A stretch of 32,802 bases of DNA from a bacterium (GTDB lineage Bacteria > Patescibacteriota > Microgenomatia > UBA1406 > GWC2-37-13): contig JAQBTX010000006.1 in assembly GCA_027624795.1 (NCBI GenBank), positions 1-32,802 of the forward strand, written 5' to 3'. A program made the translations under genes and the position numbers. Positions 18,209-27,054 of the stretch are shown here, one piece after another. The notes beneath the pieces were generated by a model that searched no databases, was not told where the DNA came from, and worked only from the letters and a program-made list of their open reading frames with translations. Every line of letters starts with the position of its first letter. The first letter of the stretch is position 1.

Positions 18209-19267
18209 ATGACCACTAAAAAAGAACCAGAAAAAATATTAATAACCACCCCTAAAAGCGAAAAAGATAAAGCAATTTCTTTAGCCATAGAGCAAATCCA
18301 AAAGGAATTTGGCAAAGGATCAATTATGAGAATGGGTGAGGGTCCCGTAACTATGGTGGAAACCACCTCAACAGGCATACTTCCTCTCGATATTGCACTT
18401 GGCGTCGGAGGAGTGCCAAAAGGAAGGGTGATAGAACTGTATGGCCCCGAAGCTTCGGGAAAAACAACCATCACTTTATCTATCATTGCCCAAGTTCAAA
18501 AAAATGGGGGAACAGCAGCATTTATTGACGCAGAACACGCCCTTGATCCAGCGTGGGCAGAAAAACTTGGGGTAAAGCTTGATGAACTTCTCATCTCTCA
18601 ACCAGATACCGGTGAACAAGCACTTGAAATAACTGAAACACTTATCCGCTCCGGCGGACTTGATCTCATTATTATAGATTCGGTAGCAGCGCTTGTGCCA
18701 CGAGCAGAAATTGAAGGAGAAATGGGAGATGCACAGATGGGACTACAGGCGCGACTTATGTCTCAAGCACTTCGTAAACTTACCGGCATCATTTCTAAAT
18801 CAAAAACAACTATCTTATTTACTAACCAACTTCGTATGAAGATAGGGATTATGTTTGGGAATCCAGAAACCACACCAGGTGGTATGGCGCTCAAGTTTTA
18901 TTCATCTATTCGCATGGATGTTCGCAAGATTCAAACCCTTAAAAAAGGAGATGAAATCATCGGCGCCCGTGTACGAGTAAAGGTGGTTAAAAATAAAGTT
19001 GCTCCACCATTTCGCAAAGCAGAATTTAGTATTACACCTGAAGGGGTAGATAATTTAGGCGCACTCATAGATCTTGCAAGCGAAAAGAACATCATAGAAA
19101 AAAGTGGTGCCTTTTACAAATATGAAGGTGAACTGTTGGGTCAGGGTATAGAGCAAGCAAAAATATACCTCGATGAGCATCAGCCACTTCAGCAGAAGAT
19201 CACCAAGTTAGTATACGATCAACTAGGTATCGCTATGGCGACATCGCAAAAAACACCCAAGAAGTAA
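18209..19267 (+). CDS. recA: Recombinase A
   Basis: '[20 protein letters not shown]', '[18 protein letters not shown]', '[22 protein letters not shown]', '[35 protein letters not shown]'. Confidence 0.98.
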   Translation: MTTKKEPEKILITTPKSEKDKAISLAIEQIQKEFGKGSIMRMGEGPVTMVETTSTGILPLDIALGVGGVPKGRVIELYGPEASGKTTITLSIIAQVQKNGGTAAFIDAEHALDPAWAEKLGVKLDELLISQPDTGEQALEITETLIRSGGLDLIIIDSVAALVPRAEIEGEMGDAQMGLQARLMSQALRKLTGIISKSKTTILFTNQLRMKIGIMFGNPETTPGGMALKFYSSIRMDVRKIQTLKKGDEIIGARVRVKVVKNKVAPPFRKAEFSITPEGVDNLGALIDLASEKNIIEKSGAFYKYEGELLGQGIEQAKIYLDEHQPLQQKITKLVYDQLGIAMATSQKTPKK

Positions 19268-19291
19268 GGAGGACACTATAATGGAAAGGGT

Positions 19292-19774
19292 ATGAAATCC
19301 AAACAAGAGTCTATACATAAACTTGCAGTAGGAGCATATCACTACCTTCATTTTCGTGCTCGAACCGTGTATGAAATGCGTACACACCTTACCAAAAAAA
19401 CACAAAAATATCCAGAAGCCCTTCCTTATATTGAAGAAGTTATAGCAGATCTCATAGAACAAAAGTATCTAAACGATACAAACTTCATAAAAGAATTTGT
19501 TCGATCCCGAACAAATAATAAACCACAAAGTAAATTTCTTTTGTCGCGAGAACTTATCACGAAGGGAGTTTCTCAAGAAGATATTGACGAGTACTTTAAT
19601 GCAAATCAACTCGACGAACACGAATTAGCTACCAAGGCACTTACCAAAATTACAGGTCGCTGGAACAACCTTCCTCCCCTTAAAAAAAAGAAAAAAATAT
19701 ACGACTATCTTGCACGAAGAGGATTTTCTTTCGATATAATACGTGTTGTATATGAAGAAGATTCCTCTTCATAA
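19292..19774 (+). CDS. recX: RecX-like regulatory protein
   Basis: Directly downstream of recA; 'AYHYLHFRARTVYEMRTHLTKK', 'LIEQKYLNDTNFIKEFVRSR' RecX-type repeats. Confidence 0.88.
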   Translation: MKSKQESIHKLAVGAYHYLHFRARTVYEMRTHLTKKTQKYPEALPYIEEVIADLIEQKYLNDTNFIKEFVRSRTNNKPQSKFLLSRELITKGVSQEDIDEYFNANQLDEHELATKALTKITGRWNNLPPLKKKKKIYDYLARRGFSFDIIRVVYEEDSSS

Positions 19775-20028
19775 TCCATCTTGCACTATTATGGTATACC
19801 AAGTACAATGGGGTGATTAAAAATTTGATCAAAGAAGCATACGCGAAATAAGTTATTACAGCAATTTATGTTAACAACCATCACAACTACTCTCCACAAT
19901 TATTTTAGGTAGAAACGTGAGTATATTGACGCGCATAACTACGCAACAATATATTTAGTATTGGTTTGATATATAGATACATCTGGATCTTACATTCGTA
20001 ACCCTTCTTTGTACGCATTTATACAGCT

Positions 20029-21483
20029 ATGTTTCAATCCCTCATTAACTCCCTGTTCCGCCAAACACGGCAGGAAGAAATAACTAAAGCGCAACAACGC
20101 GCAAAAGAGATCATTCTCCAAGCAAATGAAGAAGCCCTTTCTATTAAACAAGTAGCTGAAAAGCAAGCAAGCAGCGCAGTAATAAAAACAATTGACATTG
20201 AAAAGAGACTCTCACAAAAAGAACAACGGCTTGAAGAGCGTGGAAGAAGTTTGAGTAATGGAGAGCAAAGCCTTCGGGTAAAAGAAAATTCCATTGAGCA
20301 GGGAAGTAAAGAGCTTGCTGAACAGAAAGATCAGATAATTTCCAAGCTTGAAAAGATTGCAAAACTCACCAAAGATGAGGCGCGCAAATTTCTTTTAGAT
20401 GCATGGGAAGATAAATTAAAGGGTGAAATTGCTAAGCGTATCCGAACCGCAGAGGAAGAAATTAAAAAGACAGCAACCGAAAAAGCCCAGGAAATTCTCC
20501 TCGATTCTATGAGATATGGAGCAACTGATTATGTTTCAGAATACACACTTTCCACCATTCAACTCCCAAGCGATGATTATAAAGGGCGCATTATTGGGAA
20601 AGACGGTCGCAATATTCGTGCATTTGAGCTGGCAACTGGCGTAGATGTAGATTTAGAAGAAGAAGGTGTGATGCGCATGTCATCATTTGATGGAGTTCGA
20701 AGAGAAGTGGCGCGCATATCTATGGAAAAGCTTTTAAAAGATGGACGTATCCAACCCCAACGAATAGAAGAAGTGGTGCATAAGGTAAGAAGTGAGGTTG
20801 ATAAAGTAATTCTTAAAGCAGGTGAAGATATGCTTCACCGTGTGAATGTGTTTAATCTTCCTGCAGAAATTGTAAACCTACTTGGACAATTTAAATTTCG
20901 CTTTTCATATGGTCAGAATCTCATTCTTCACACGCTCGAAGAAACAAAGATTGGGATCGCTCTCGCTCATGAACTCAAAGCTGATGTTGACACCGTAAAG
21001 TTAGGGTGCCTCCTTCATGATATCGGAAAAGTAGTAGTAGATAAAGAAGGTTCGCACGTAGATCTAGGTGTAGAACTTCTTAAAAAACATGGATTTCCAC
21101 AAAAGGTCATAGACACTGTTGCGGCTCATCATGAAGACATACCCTTTCCATCTATTGAAGCGGTTATCGTATATATAGCAGATGCAGTATCGGGTGGTCG
21201 ACCCGGAGCGCGTCACGAAGATTTCCAAGAATACTTAAAACGCATAAAGACCATAGAGGACGCTGCGCTCGCTCAAAAAGGAGTACGCGACGCTTATGCA
21301 TTGCAAGCGGGGAGAGAGCTTCGTGTAATTGTACGACCAGATCAAGTTTCAGATGATGAATCATCAATTCTCGCGGCTAAATTAAAAGAAGAATTAGAGA
21401 AAAAGTTTGATGTGTTTCCGGGACAAATAAAAATCACCGTTCTTCGGGAACACCGCTCTGAAGCGACCGCTAAGTTTAATTAA
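20029..21483 (+). CDS. rny: Ribonuclease Y homologue
   Basis: Coiled coil, KH 'GRIIGKDGRNIRAFELATGVDVDLEEE', HD 'LGCLLHDIGKVVVDKEGSHVDLGVELLKKHGFP', 'VAAHHEDIPFPSIEAVIVYIADAVSGGRPGAR'. Confidence 0.95.
   Translation: MFQSLINSLFRQTRQEEITKAQQRAKEIILQANEEALSIKQVAEKQASSAVIKTIDIEKRLSQKEQRLEERGRSLSNGEQSLRVKENSIEQGSKELAEQKDQIISKLEKIAKLTKDEARKFLLDAWEDKLKGEIAKRIRTAEEEIKKTATEKAQEILLDSMRYGATDYVSEYTLSTIQLPSDDYKGRIIGKDGRNIRAFELATGVDVDLEEEGVMRMSSFDGVRREVARISMEKLLKDGRIQPQRIEEVVHKVRSEVDKVILKAGEDMLHRVNVFNLPAEIVNLLGQFKFRFSYGQNLILHTLEETKIGIALAHELKADVDTVKLGCLLHDIGKVVVDKEGSHVDLGVELLKKHGFPQKVIDTVAAHHEDIPFPSIEAVIVYIADAVSGGRPGARHEDFQEYLKRIKTIEDAALAQKGVRDAYALQAGRELRVIVRPDQVSDDESSILAAKLKEELEKKFDVFPGQIKITVLREHRSEATAKFN
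21446..21483 (+). repeat. 38-bp direct repeat copy 1 (3' end of rny including stop)
   Basis: GGGAACACCGCTCTGAAGCGACCGCTAAGTTTAATTAA, identical to 22552-22589. Confidence 0.97.
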
Positions 21484-21528
21484 TACCCCTCAGGGTCTCA
21501 TTCCCCGATGCTCTGTATCGTGATTGTC

Positions 21529-21560
21529 ATACTGAGTCCGCCAGGTGGCGGACAAAGTAT
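21529..21560. repeat. REP-like imperfect palindrome
   Basis: ATACTgaGTCCGCCA-GG-TGGCGGACaaAGTAT: 5+8 bp stem with 2x2 internal mismatch. Confidence 0.7.
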
Positions 21561-21927
21561 CCATAACTAAAAAACTACCAAGTACTAGATTCTTCGTTTC
21601 ACTGAGTCTGACTCGGTTTCACTCAGAATGACAGGAGATACCCCAATGCTCTCTCGTCGGGGAGTATCATTTCTCTCAATGATCCATTATGGAGAGGTGC
21701 CATACAAGATATCGTTCAGGAGGGTACTGAAGGCCAATGTCAGTGCGGATATGAATGTTTTCACCAAGCTCTGAGAATTTTTATCCATTAGAATACTGGC
21801 GGTTTGCCTTTATAAGCATGTTGTATAAAACAGGGTATGTAGATATAGCAAGAAAACTGGGCGAGCAGGCAAGTTTAAGAGCCAAAACACAGAGACCAGA
21901 TATTGATTGGGAGTTGAGGGTTTAATG

Positions 21928-21956
21928 TTGACAATGTACACTTTATTAGCTACAAT
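21928..21956 (+). promoter_or_regulatory. Promoter TTGACA-N17-TACAAT of the toxin-antitoxin operon
   Basis: -35 21928-21933, -10 21951-21956. Confidence 0.8.
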
Positions 21957-21964
21957 GTAGCTAA
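21946..21964. promoter_or_regulatory. Perfect 19-bp palindromic operator candidate
   Basis: TTAGCTACA-A-TGTAGCTAA overlapping the -10. Confidence 0.75.
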
Positions 21965-21967
21965 TTT

Positions 21968-22261
21968 ATGAAAGAAATTCGTTTCAATAAAGAAAAGAGC
22001 ACATTGTTGAAACGAGTCCGCGGGGTTGACTTTAATGAAATAAAGAGCGCAATCAATCAAGGTTTATTAATTGACACAATAGATCATTATAATAAAGACG
22101 CATATCGCAATCAGAAAATATTTTTGGTTCGATTAAAACAATATATATTTTGCGTGCCATTTGTAGAAGAAGACACTTATATATTTCTCAAAACGCTTTT
22201 TCCTAGTAGAAAATATACGAAAAAATATTATCATTTAATCTCACAATATGAAAAAAAATAA
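21968..22261 (+). CDS. Putative toxin, BrnT-like / RelE-fold small protein
   Basis: 97 aa, basic; first gene of an overlapping two-gene operon followed by an RHH-type protein. Confidence 0.65.
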   Translation: MKEIRFNKEKSTLLKRVRGVDFNEIKSAINQGLLIDTIDHYNKDAYRNQKIFLVRLKQYIFCVPFVEEDTYIFLKTLFPSRKYTKKYYHLISQYEKK

Positions 22262-22547
22262 CACCATAGATCCTTTTACCCCACTTGACAAATATGAGGA
22301 AGACCTCATGCAAAGTATAGAACACGATGAGTGGGCATCTGTTGCGGATAAGAAGAAGGAGATAAATAGATATACTCAACTATTTCGCAATGAATCGGGG
22401 AAAGATAAGCGCATAACCATACGGGTGGCGTCTACAGATTTACAAGATATTAAAGCAAAAGCTAGCTCAAACAGCATGCCCTACCAGACTCTTATTAATA
22501 TTCTTCTGCATCAATATGCAAAAGGCAGGATAGATATCAACTTATAA
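22248..22547 (+). CDS. Putative BrnA/CopG-like antitoxin
   Basis: 'KDKRITIRVASTDLQDIKAKASSNSMPYQTLINILLHQYAKG' matches the RHH antitoxin signature; overlaps the toxin gene by 14 nt. Confidence 0.8.
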   Translation: MKKNNTIDPFTPLDKYEEDLMQSIEHDEWASVADKKKEINRYTQLFRNESGKDKRITIRVASTDLQDIKAKASSNSMPYQTLINILLHQYAKGRIDINL

Positions 22548-22551
22548 CCCA

Positions 22552-22589
22552 GGGAACACCGCTCTGAAGCGACCGCTAAGTTTAATTAA
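22552..22589 (+). repeat. 38-bp direct repeat copy 2
   Basis: Identical to 21446-21483, located outside any gene just upstream of the HU gene. Confidence 0.97.
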
Positions 22590-22751
22590 GCTCAATTTGA
22601 TATAGACTGTCATAATACGATAGTTTAAGTATGGATTGACAAGAAGCGCTATTGACGATAATCTGTAGGGTGTATTATGTTACATCCTATTCCAACACTC
22701 TATCTAGTATTTGATACAGTGTCTCAACAAAAGAGAGGAGGTGAACAATAA

Positions 22752-23024
22752 ATGACAAAAGCTGATTTAGTAGCACAAGTAGCCAAAAAAGCAGGACTCA
22801 CCTCCAAAGCTTCAAAAGACGCAGTTTCTGCGGTTTTTGATACCATTGCAGCCGCGATGGAACGAAATGAAAAAGTAGTGGTAACCGGATTCGGAACATT
22901 TTTAGTACGAAACCGAGCAGCACGAAAAGGACGAAATCCTCAAACGGGAGCTGAAATTCAAATCCCAGCAACAAAAACCCCTGGTTTTACTGCTGGAAAA
23001 AGTCTTAAAAGACGAGTTAAATAA
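22752..23024 (+). CDS. HU-family DNA-binding protein
   Basis: '[32 protein letters not shown]...[23 protein letters not shown]'; strong Shine-Dalgarno GAGAGGAGGTG. Confidence 0.97.
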   Translation: MTKADLVAQVAKKAGLTSKASKDAVSAVFDTIAAAMERNEKVVVTGFGTFLVRNRAARKGRNPQTGAEIQIPATKTPGFTAGKSLKRRVK

Positions 23025-23043
23025 CTCATTTTTATAGATATAC

Positions 23044-23072
23044 GGACAACCCCATTTTTCGTGGGGTTGTCC
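23044..23072 (+). terminator. Hairpin downstream of the HU gene
   Basis: GGACAACCCCA-tttttcg-TGGGGTTGTCC, 11-bp perfect stem; weak U tract. Confidence 0.7.
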
Positions 23073-23101
23073 TATACTATAGAGTACCACCATCATTTTA
23101 T

Positions 23102-23644
23102 ATGAAACGAATCATCACTATCATTTTTATTATTGTTTTTTCGTTCATTCTTACTCCTGCAATCCATTCTGCAACGGAACCAAAAACAATAATTATTGAG
23201 GAAAAAGAAATTCCATACGAGCTTCCTCATCCTGGACTTCTTCCTGACCACCCACTCTATTTTTTCAAAACACTTCGTGACAACATTCTCATTATGACTA
23301 CACGCAATAGCTATAAAAAAGCAAAACTCTATCTTCATCTATCAGATAAGCGAATTACGGGAGCACTCAGACTTTCAGAAAAAGGAAAAGATGAACTTGC
23401 GCTAAAAAATGCAGCTGAAGCAGAAGAGATATTTTTAGAAATACCCCCATTTTTAAAAACGGTGAAAGAAGAAGGAGGAGAGGATTCAGAGAGCCTTATA
23501 AGCGCATTACACCTTAGCAATGCCAAACACCGTGAAGTGATTTCTGAAATGATAGAAAATACAACTCAAACGGAAATTCAGGTACTCGAGGAACTTCTTA
23601 TGAAAAATGAGGAAGGGAAAAAGGCACTCAACGCCCTTCAATAG
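23102..23644 (+). CDS. DUF5667-like secreted protein
   Basis: Signal peptide; 'LPHPGLLPDHPLYFFKTLRDNILIMTTRNSYKKAKLYLHLSDKRI'. Confidence 0.75.
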   Translation: MKRIITIIFIIVFSFILTPAIHSATEPKTIIIEEKEIPYELPHPGLLPDHPLYFFKTLRDNILIMTTRNSYKKAKLYLHLSDKRITGALRLSEKGKDELALKNAAEAEEIFLEIPPFLKTVKEEGGEDSESLISALHLSNAKHREVISEMIENTTQTEIQVLEELLMKNEEGKKALNALQ

Positions 23645-23736
23645 AGAGCATATCAAAGAGACATTATATTGAATATATATAATAGTGTGGTATAGTATTA
23701 ATCTGCAATACAAGCAGATAAGGAGATATTGAATTT

Positions 23737-24798
23737 ATGACCAACAAAACGAATCACCCAATGGAGGCACTTCTTGCCTCAAGTTCACTTTCAAACATAA
23801 AGCAAGGCACAGAAATGGATGCAAAAATCCTCTCATTATCTAAAAAAAACGTCCTATTTGATGTGGGGGCAAAAGCACACGCACTTTTGGGAGAACGAGA
23901 ACTCAAAGAGATTGCAACATACCTTCCTTATTTACAAGAGGGAAGCTCAGTTCGTATCCGTATCATATCTGCCGAATCTCGCGAAGGATACCCAGTAGTT
24001 TCAATGCGAACGTTTTTTGAAAAAGGGAAATGGCAAATACTTGCAGAAAAGAAAAAGAACGAAGAAGATATTGAAGTAGTATGTGGCGAATATGGAAAAG
24101 GTGGTGTATTTGTTGATTTTATGGGAATACGAGGAGTTATTCCTAAAATTCAACTTACTGTAGATTATCTTGAAGATCCATCCAAGCTACAAGGGCAACG
24201 TATTGAAGTCAAAGTGCTCGAAGTAGATGAACTTAAAAATCGATTAGTTGTTTCTCAAAAGGCTTCAGTGCTTAAGATATCACAAAAAGATCTCCATGAA
24301 CGATTTGACAAAATAAAAGTAGATTCAACATATGAAGCAACTGTACTTGGTGTTTCTGAATTTGGCATCTTCTGCGAAGTAGAAGGAGTTGAAGGTCTCG
24401 TTCATATATCTGAAATATCATGGGAGAAAGTATCAAATGCTTCAATGTATGTAAAACAAGGCGAAAAGATACAAGTCCTCGTAGTTGAAAAAAATGAAAA
24501 TGACCTCAAATTAAATCTTTCTATAAAGCGACTTGCACATGATCCTTGGAGAGAGATTGAAGGCAAATATCCAAAAGACAAAGAAATTGAAGGAGAAGTG
24601 GTTCGAAAAGAGCGTTATGGATATTTTGTACGACTCGAGCCTGGTGTTGAAGGGCTCATACACATCAGTAAATTATCTGGCTCAGAAGATTTTGCCATTG
24701 GCCAAAAAATAAAAGTATTTGTAGAGCGTATTAGTGGTAAAGAGCGACGCATGAGCCTTCTTCTTCCTCAAACAGAAAAGCCAGTATTCTACCGATAA
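23737..24798 (+). CDS. S1 RNA-binding domain protein, ribosomal protein S1-like
   Basis: Repeated S1 motifs: 'VLGVSEFGIFCEVEGVEGLVHISEISWEKV', 'RYGYFVRLEPGVEGLIHISKLSG'; upstream AAGGAGA. Confidence 0.88.
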   Translation: MTNKTNHPMEALLASSSLSNIKQGTEMDAKILSLSKKNVLFDVGAKAHALLGERELKEIATYLPYLQEGSSVRIRIISAESREGYPVVSMRTFFEKGKWQILAEKKKNEEDIEVVCGEYGKGGVFVDFMGIRGVIPKIQLTVDYLEDPSKLQGQRIEVKVLEVDELKNRLVVSQKASVLKISQKDLHERFDKIKVDSTYEATVLGVSEFGIFCEVEGVEGLVHISEISWEKVSNASMYVKQGEKIQVLVVEKNENDLKLNLSIKRLAHDPWREIEGKYPKDKEIEGEVVRKERYGYFVRLEPGVEGLIHISKLSGSEDFAIGQKIKVFVERISGKERRMSLLLPQTEKPVFYR

Positions 24799-24842
24799 TA
24801 CCAGTAGTATCCCCTTGCAATGTAGTGTATAAATAACACACC

Positions 24843-25637
24843 ATGCAAGATGTTTGTATCATAGACCACTCCAATACAACACTCCAGGAGCGAATCATAA
24901 CTGCTTTATTATTAGCTATTCTCATAGGTGTGGTGATTATATTATTAAGCGAGCTTCAACTTATCCCTTCAATTTCAAGTATTCAAATAACTCTTCCTGT
25001 TGTTTTTATCTTGGGGATTATTGCATCAGTATCAACATGCATGGCTACCGCTGGTGCGCTCTTTCTAACAACCATCGGTACATTAAAAACAGATAAGGTT
25101 GTACCAGCGGTGTTTTTTAATATAGGGCGTGTTCTCACCTATGCTGCATTTGGATTTCTTCTTGGATTATTTGGAGAATTTGTACAGGTAAAATACGAAG
25201 GGGGGGTAACACTTACCATTTTTGTAAGTAGTATTATGATCTTTGTGGCGCTTGATATGTTGGGGATCATTTCATTCAAGCGCATCATGTTGGCATTTCC
25301 ATACATCCGCGCAATGGGGAAAATGGAAGAAGTATTAACGCGCAAACCCAGACAAATGGCGGGATTATTGGGAGTATTCTCCTATTTTCTTCCCTGTGGT
25401 ATTGCTCAAACCGTCCAGCTTTTTGCTTTGGGATCGGGCGACCCCATGTACGGGCTCCTTCTTATGGGAGTATTTGCTTTAGGTTCTGTGCCAGCTCTTA
25501 TGTTTTTAAGTTTCAGTTCATTTTTCACCCGTACGTCGTGGTACCCATGGTTTATGCGTGTTGTTGCGATAGCTATTATTTTAGTAAGTGTTGGTTATAT
25601 TGCAAACACTATGCAAGGTTCGTTTCAGGTATTGTAG
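24843..25637 (+). CDS. TauE/SafE / DsbD-like transmembrane protein
   Basis: 'FILGIIASVSTCMATAGALFL' and 'SYFLPCGIAQTVQLFALGSGDPMYGLLLMGVFALGSVPAL'. Confidence 0.75.
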   Translation: MQDVCIIDHSNTTLQERIITALLLAILIGVVIILLSELQLIPSISSIQITLPVVFILGIIASVSTCMATAGALFLTTIGTLKTDKVVPAVFFNIGRVLTYAAFGFLLGLFGEFVQVKYEGGVTLTIFVSSIMIFVALDMLGIISFKRIMLAFPYIRAMGKMEEVLTRKPRQMAGLLGVFSYFLPCGIAQTVQLFALGSGDPMYGLLLMGVFALGSVPALMFLSFSSFFTRTSWYPWFMRVVAIAIILVSVGYIANTMQGSFQVL

Positions 25638-26043
25638 GTTTTTTCTCAAGCATTGTTGCTAGTTGATTATTTTTTACTTCCACTCTAATGGGGCGTACGA
25701 GCTGCACTCCTAAATTTGCTATTTTAAATCCAAGTCCCAATAAAAAGTGCATGATTAAAAAGTAGACTGACATATTTAACACACCATTAAGCATTTGAGG
25801 GTCAATAAGTTGCGGGGTAGGTAAGCTGGCTCCACTGCTACTTAGCGCGGCAAAAGGGTTTTCTTGTATAAGATCACTGAGCTCTTCTGAATTTGTAGCC
25901 TCTTGGACAATTGGTTTAGAAGTGAAAAACTCTAAAGGCTCTGCCTTGTTGGTAAAAACCATAATGATTTGTATGGCAGCATATATCATGACAAGTATTC
26001 CCAGCCCCAATAATATATAGCCAACTATTCGTTCAGAACTCAT
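25609..26043 (-). CDS. Two-helix membrane protein, unknown function
   Basis: 'IVGYILLGLGILVMIYAAIQIIMVF' and a second TM; convergent 29-nt overlap with the preceding CDS. Confidence 0.55.
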   Translation of the reverse strand: MSSERIVGYILLGLGILVMIYAAIQIIMVFTNKAEPLEFFTSKPIVQEATNSEELSDLIQENPFAALSSSGASLPTPQLIDPQMLNGVLNMSVYFLIMHFLLGLGFKIANLGVQLVRPIRVEVKNNQLATMLEKKPTIPETNLA

Positions 26044-26179
26044 GTAAACATTGTAACTGAATTCTCATTACATATGCAAGCAGTGGTATACTGTATGGTA
26101 GATATAGTGGAATACAGTTCCTATAGTAATATTATCCACCCTATGTGTATAATTCAATAATTACCATATAATTACTGTT

Positions 26180-27016
26180 ATGAAAGTCATTACAAAAACA
26201 AACCGGTTACAAAAAATAACACAAATTGCTTTACTAAATAAAAACACTATCGGTTTCATTCCCACCATGGGAGCCTTGCATGAGGGGCATTTAACATTGA
26301 TACAGCAAGCTCAAAAAGAAAACAATATCGTGATCGTATCTATTTTTGTAAATCCTAAGCAATTCAACAGTATTAAAGATTTTAACAGATATCCACAACC
26401 CATAGAGCAAGATAAGGCTCTCATTAGAGATTACGCTGATTATCTTTTTTATCCATCTGTTGAGGGAATGTATCCAGATGGGTTTCAATCAAGTGTTCAT
26501 GTAGGAAAGCTCGCTGAAACTCTTGAAGGAGAACACCGACCAGGACACTTTGATGGCATGGCAACAGTTGTTCTTAAGCTATTACATATGTGCGTTCCAA
26601 CCCGAACATATTTTGGACTCAAAGATTATCAGCAATACCTTATTGTCAAACAAATGGTAAAGGATCTCAATCTTCCCATAAAAATAGTGGGAGTTCCCAC
26701 TATTCGAGAAGAATCTAAACTAGCACTTTCTTCTCGCAATCAATTACTTTCTTTACATGACAAAACGTCTGCAGCACAGATATTTTCTGCATTACAAAAT
26801 GGCAAAGAGCTCATCATGGGGGGAGAACGAGATGTACGCACGATCGAAAAAACCATAAAAACCAAACTCGAGCCCATTTCTAAAAAGATTGATTATGTTG
26901 CAGTGCGATCACTGTCACTTGAGGCCATCACATCAGTAAATCAAGATGTGGTTATTCTGGTTGCGCTTTATGTGGGTGATATTCGCCTTATAGACAACAT
27001 CATTGTTCGGTTCTAA
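26180..27016 (+). CDS. panC: Pantothenate synthetase
   Basis: 'GFIPTMGALHEGHLTLI', 'VSIFVNPKQF', 'LEGEHRPGHFDGMATVVLKL', 'YFGLKDYQQYLIVKQMV', 'LALSSRN'. Confidence 0.95.
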   Translation: MKVITKTNRLQKITQIALLNKNTIGFIPTMGALHEGHLTLIQQAQKENNIVIVSIFVNPKQFNSIKDFNRYPQPIEQDKALIRDYADYLFYPSVEGMYPDGFQSSVHVGKLAETLEGEHRPGHFDGMATVVLKLLHMCVPTRTYFGLKDYQQYLIVKQMVKDLNLPIKIVGVPTIREESKLALSSRNQLLSLHDKTSAAQIFSALQNGKELIMGGERDVRTIEKTIKTKLEPISKKIDYVAVRSLSLEAITSVNQDVVILVALYVGDIRLIDNIIVRF

Positions 27017-27054
27017 TATGATGGTATACTTTTTTGATTAGTAATTTTTTCATT

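Noticed and set aside
19775-20028. 250-bp intergenic region before rny as a possible ncRNA or tRNA
   Set aside because: No tRNA-like cloverleaf or strong hairpin was found by eye; it may just be a promoter region.
25609-25637. 29-nt convergent overlap of two genes as a regulatory antisense arrangement
   Set aside because: Short tail-to-tail overlaps are common in compact genomes and need no special explanation.
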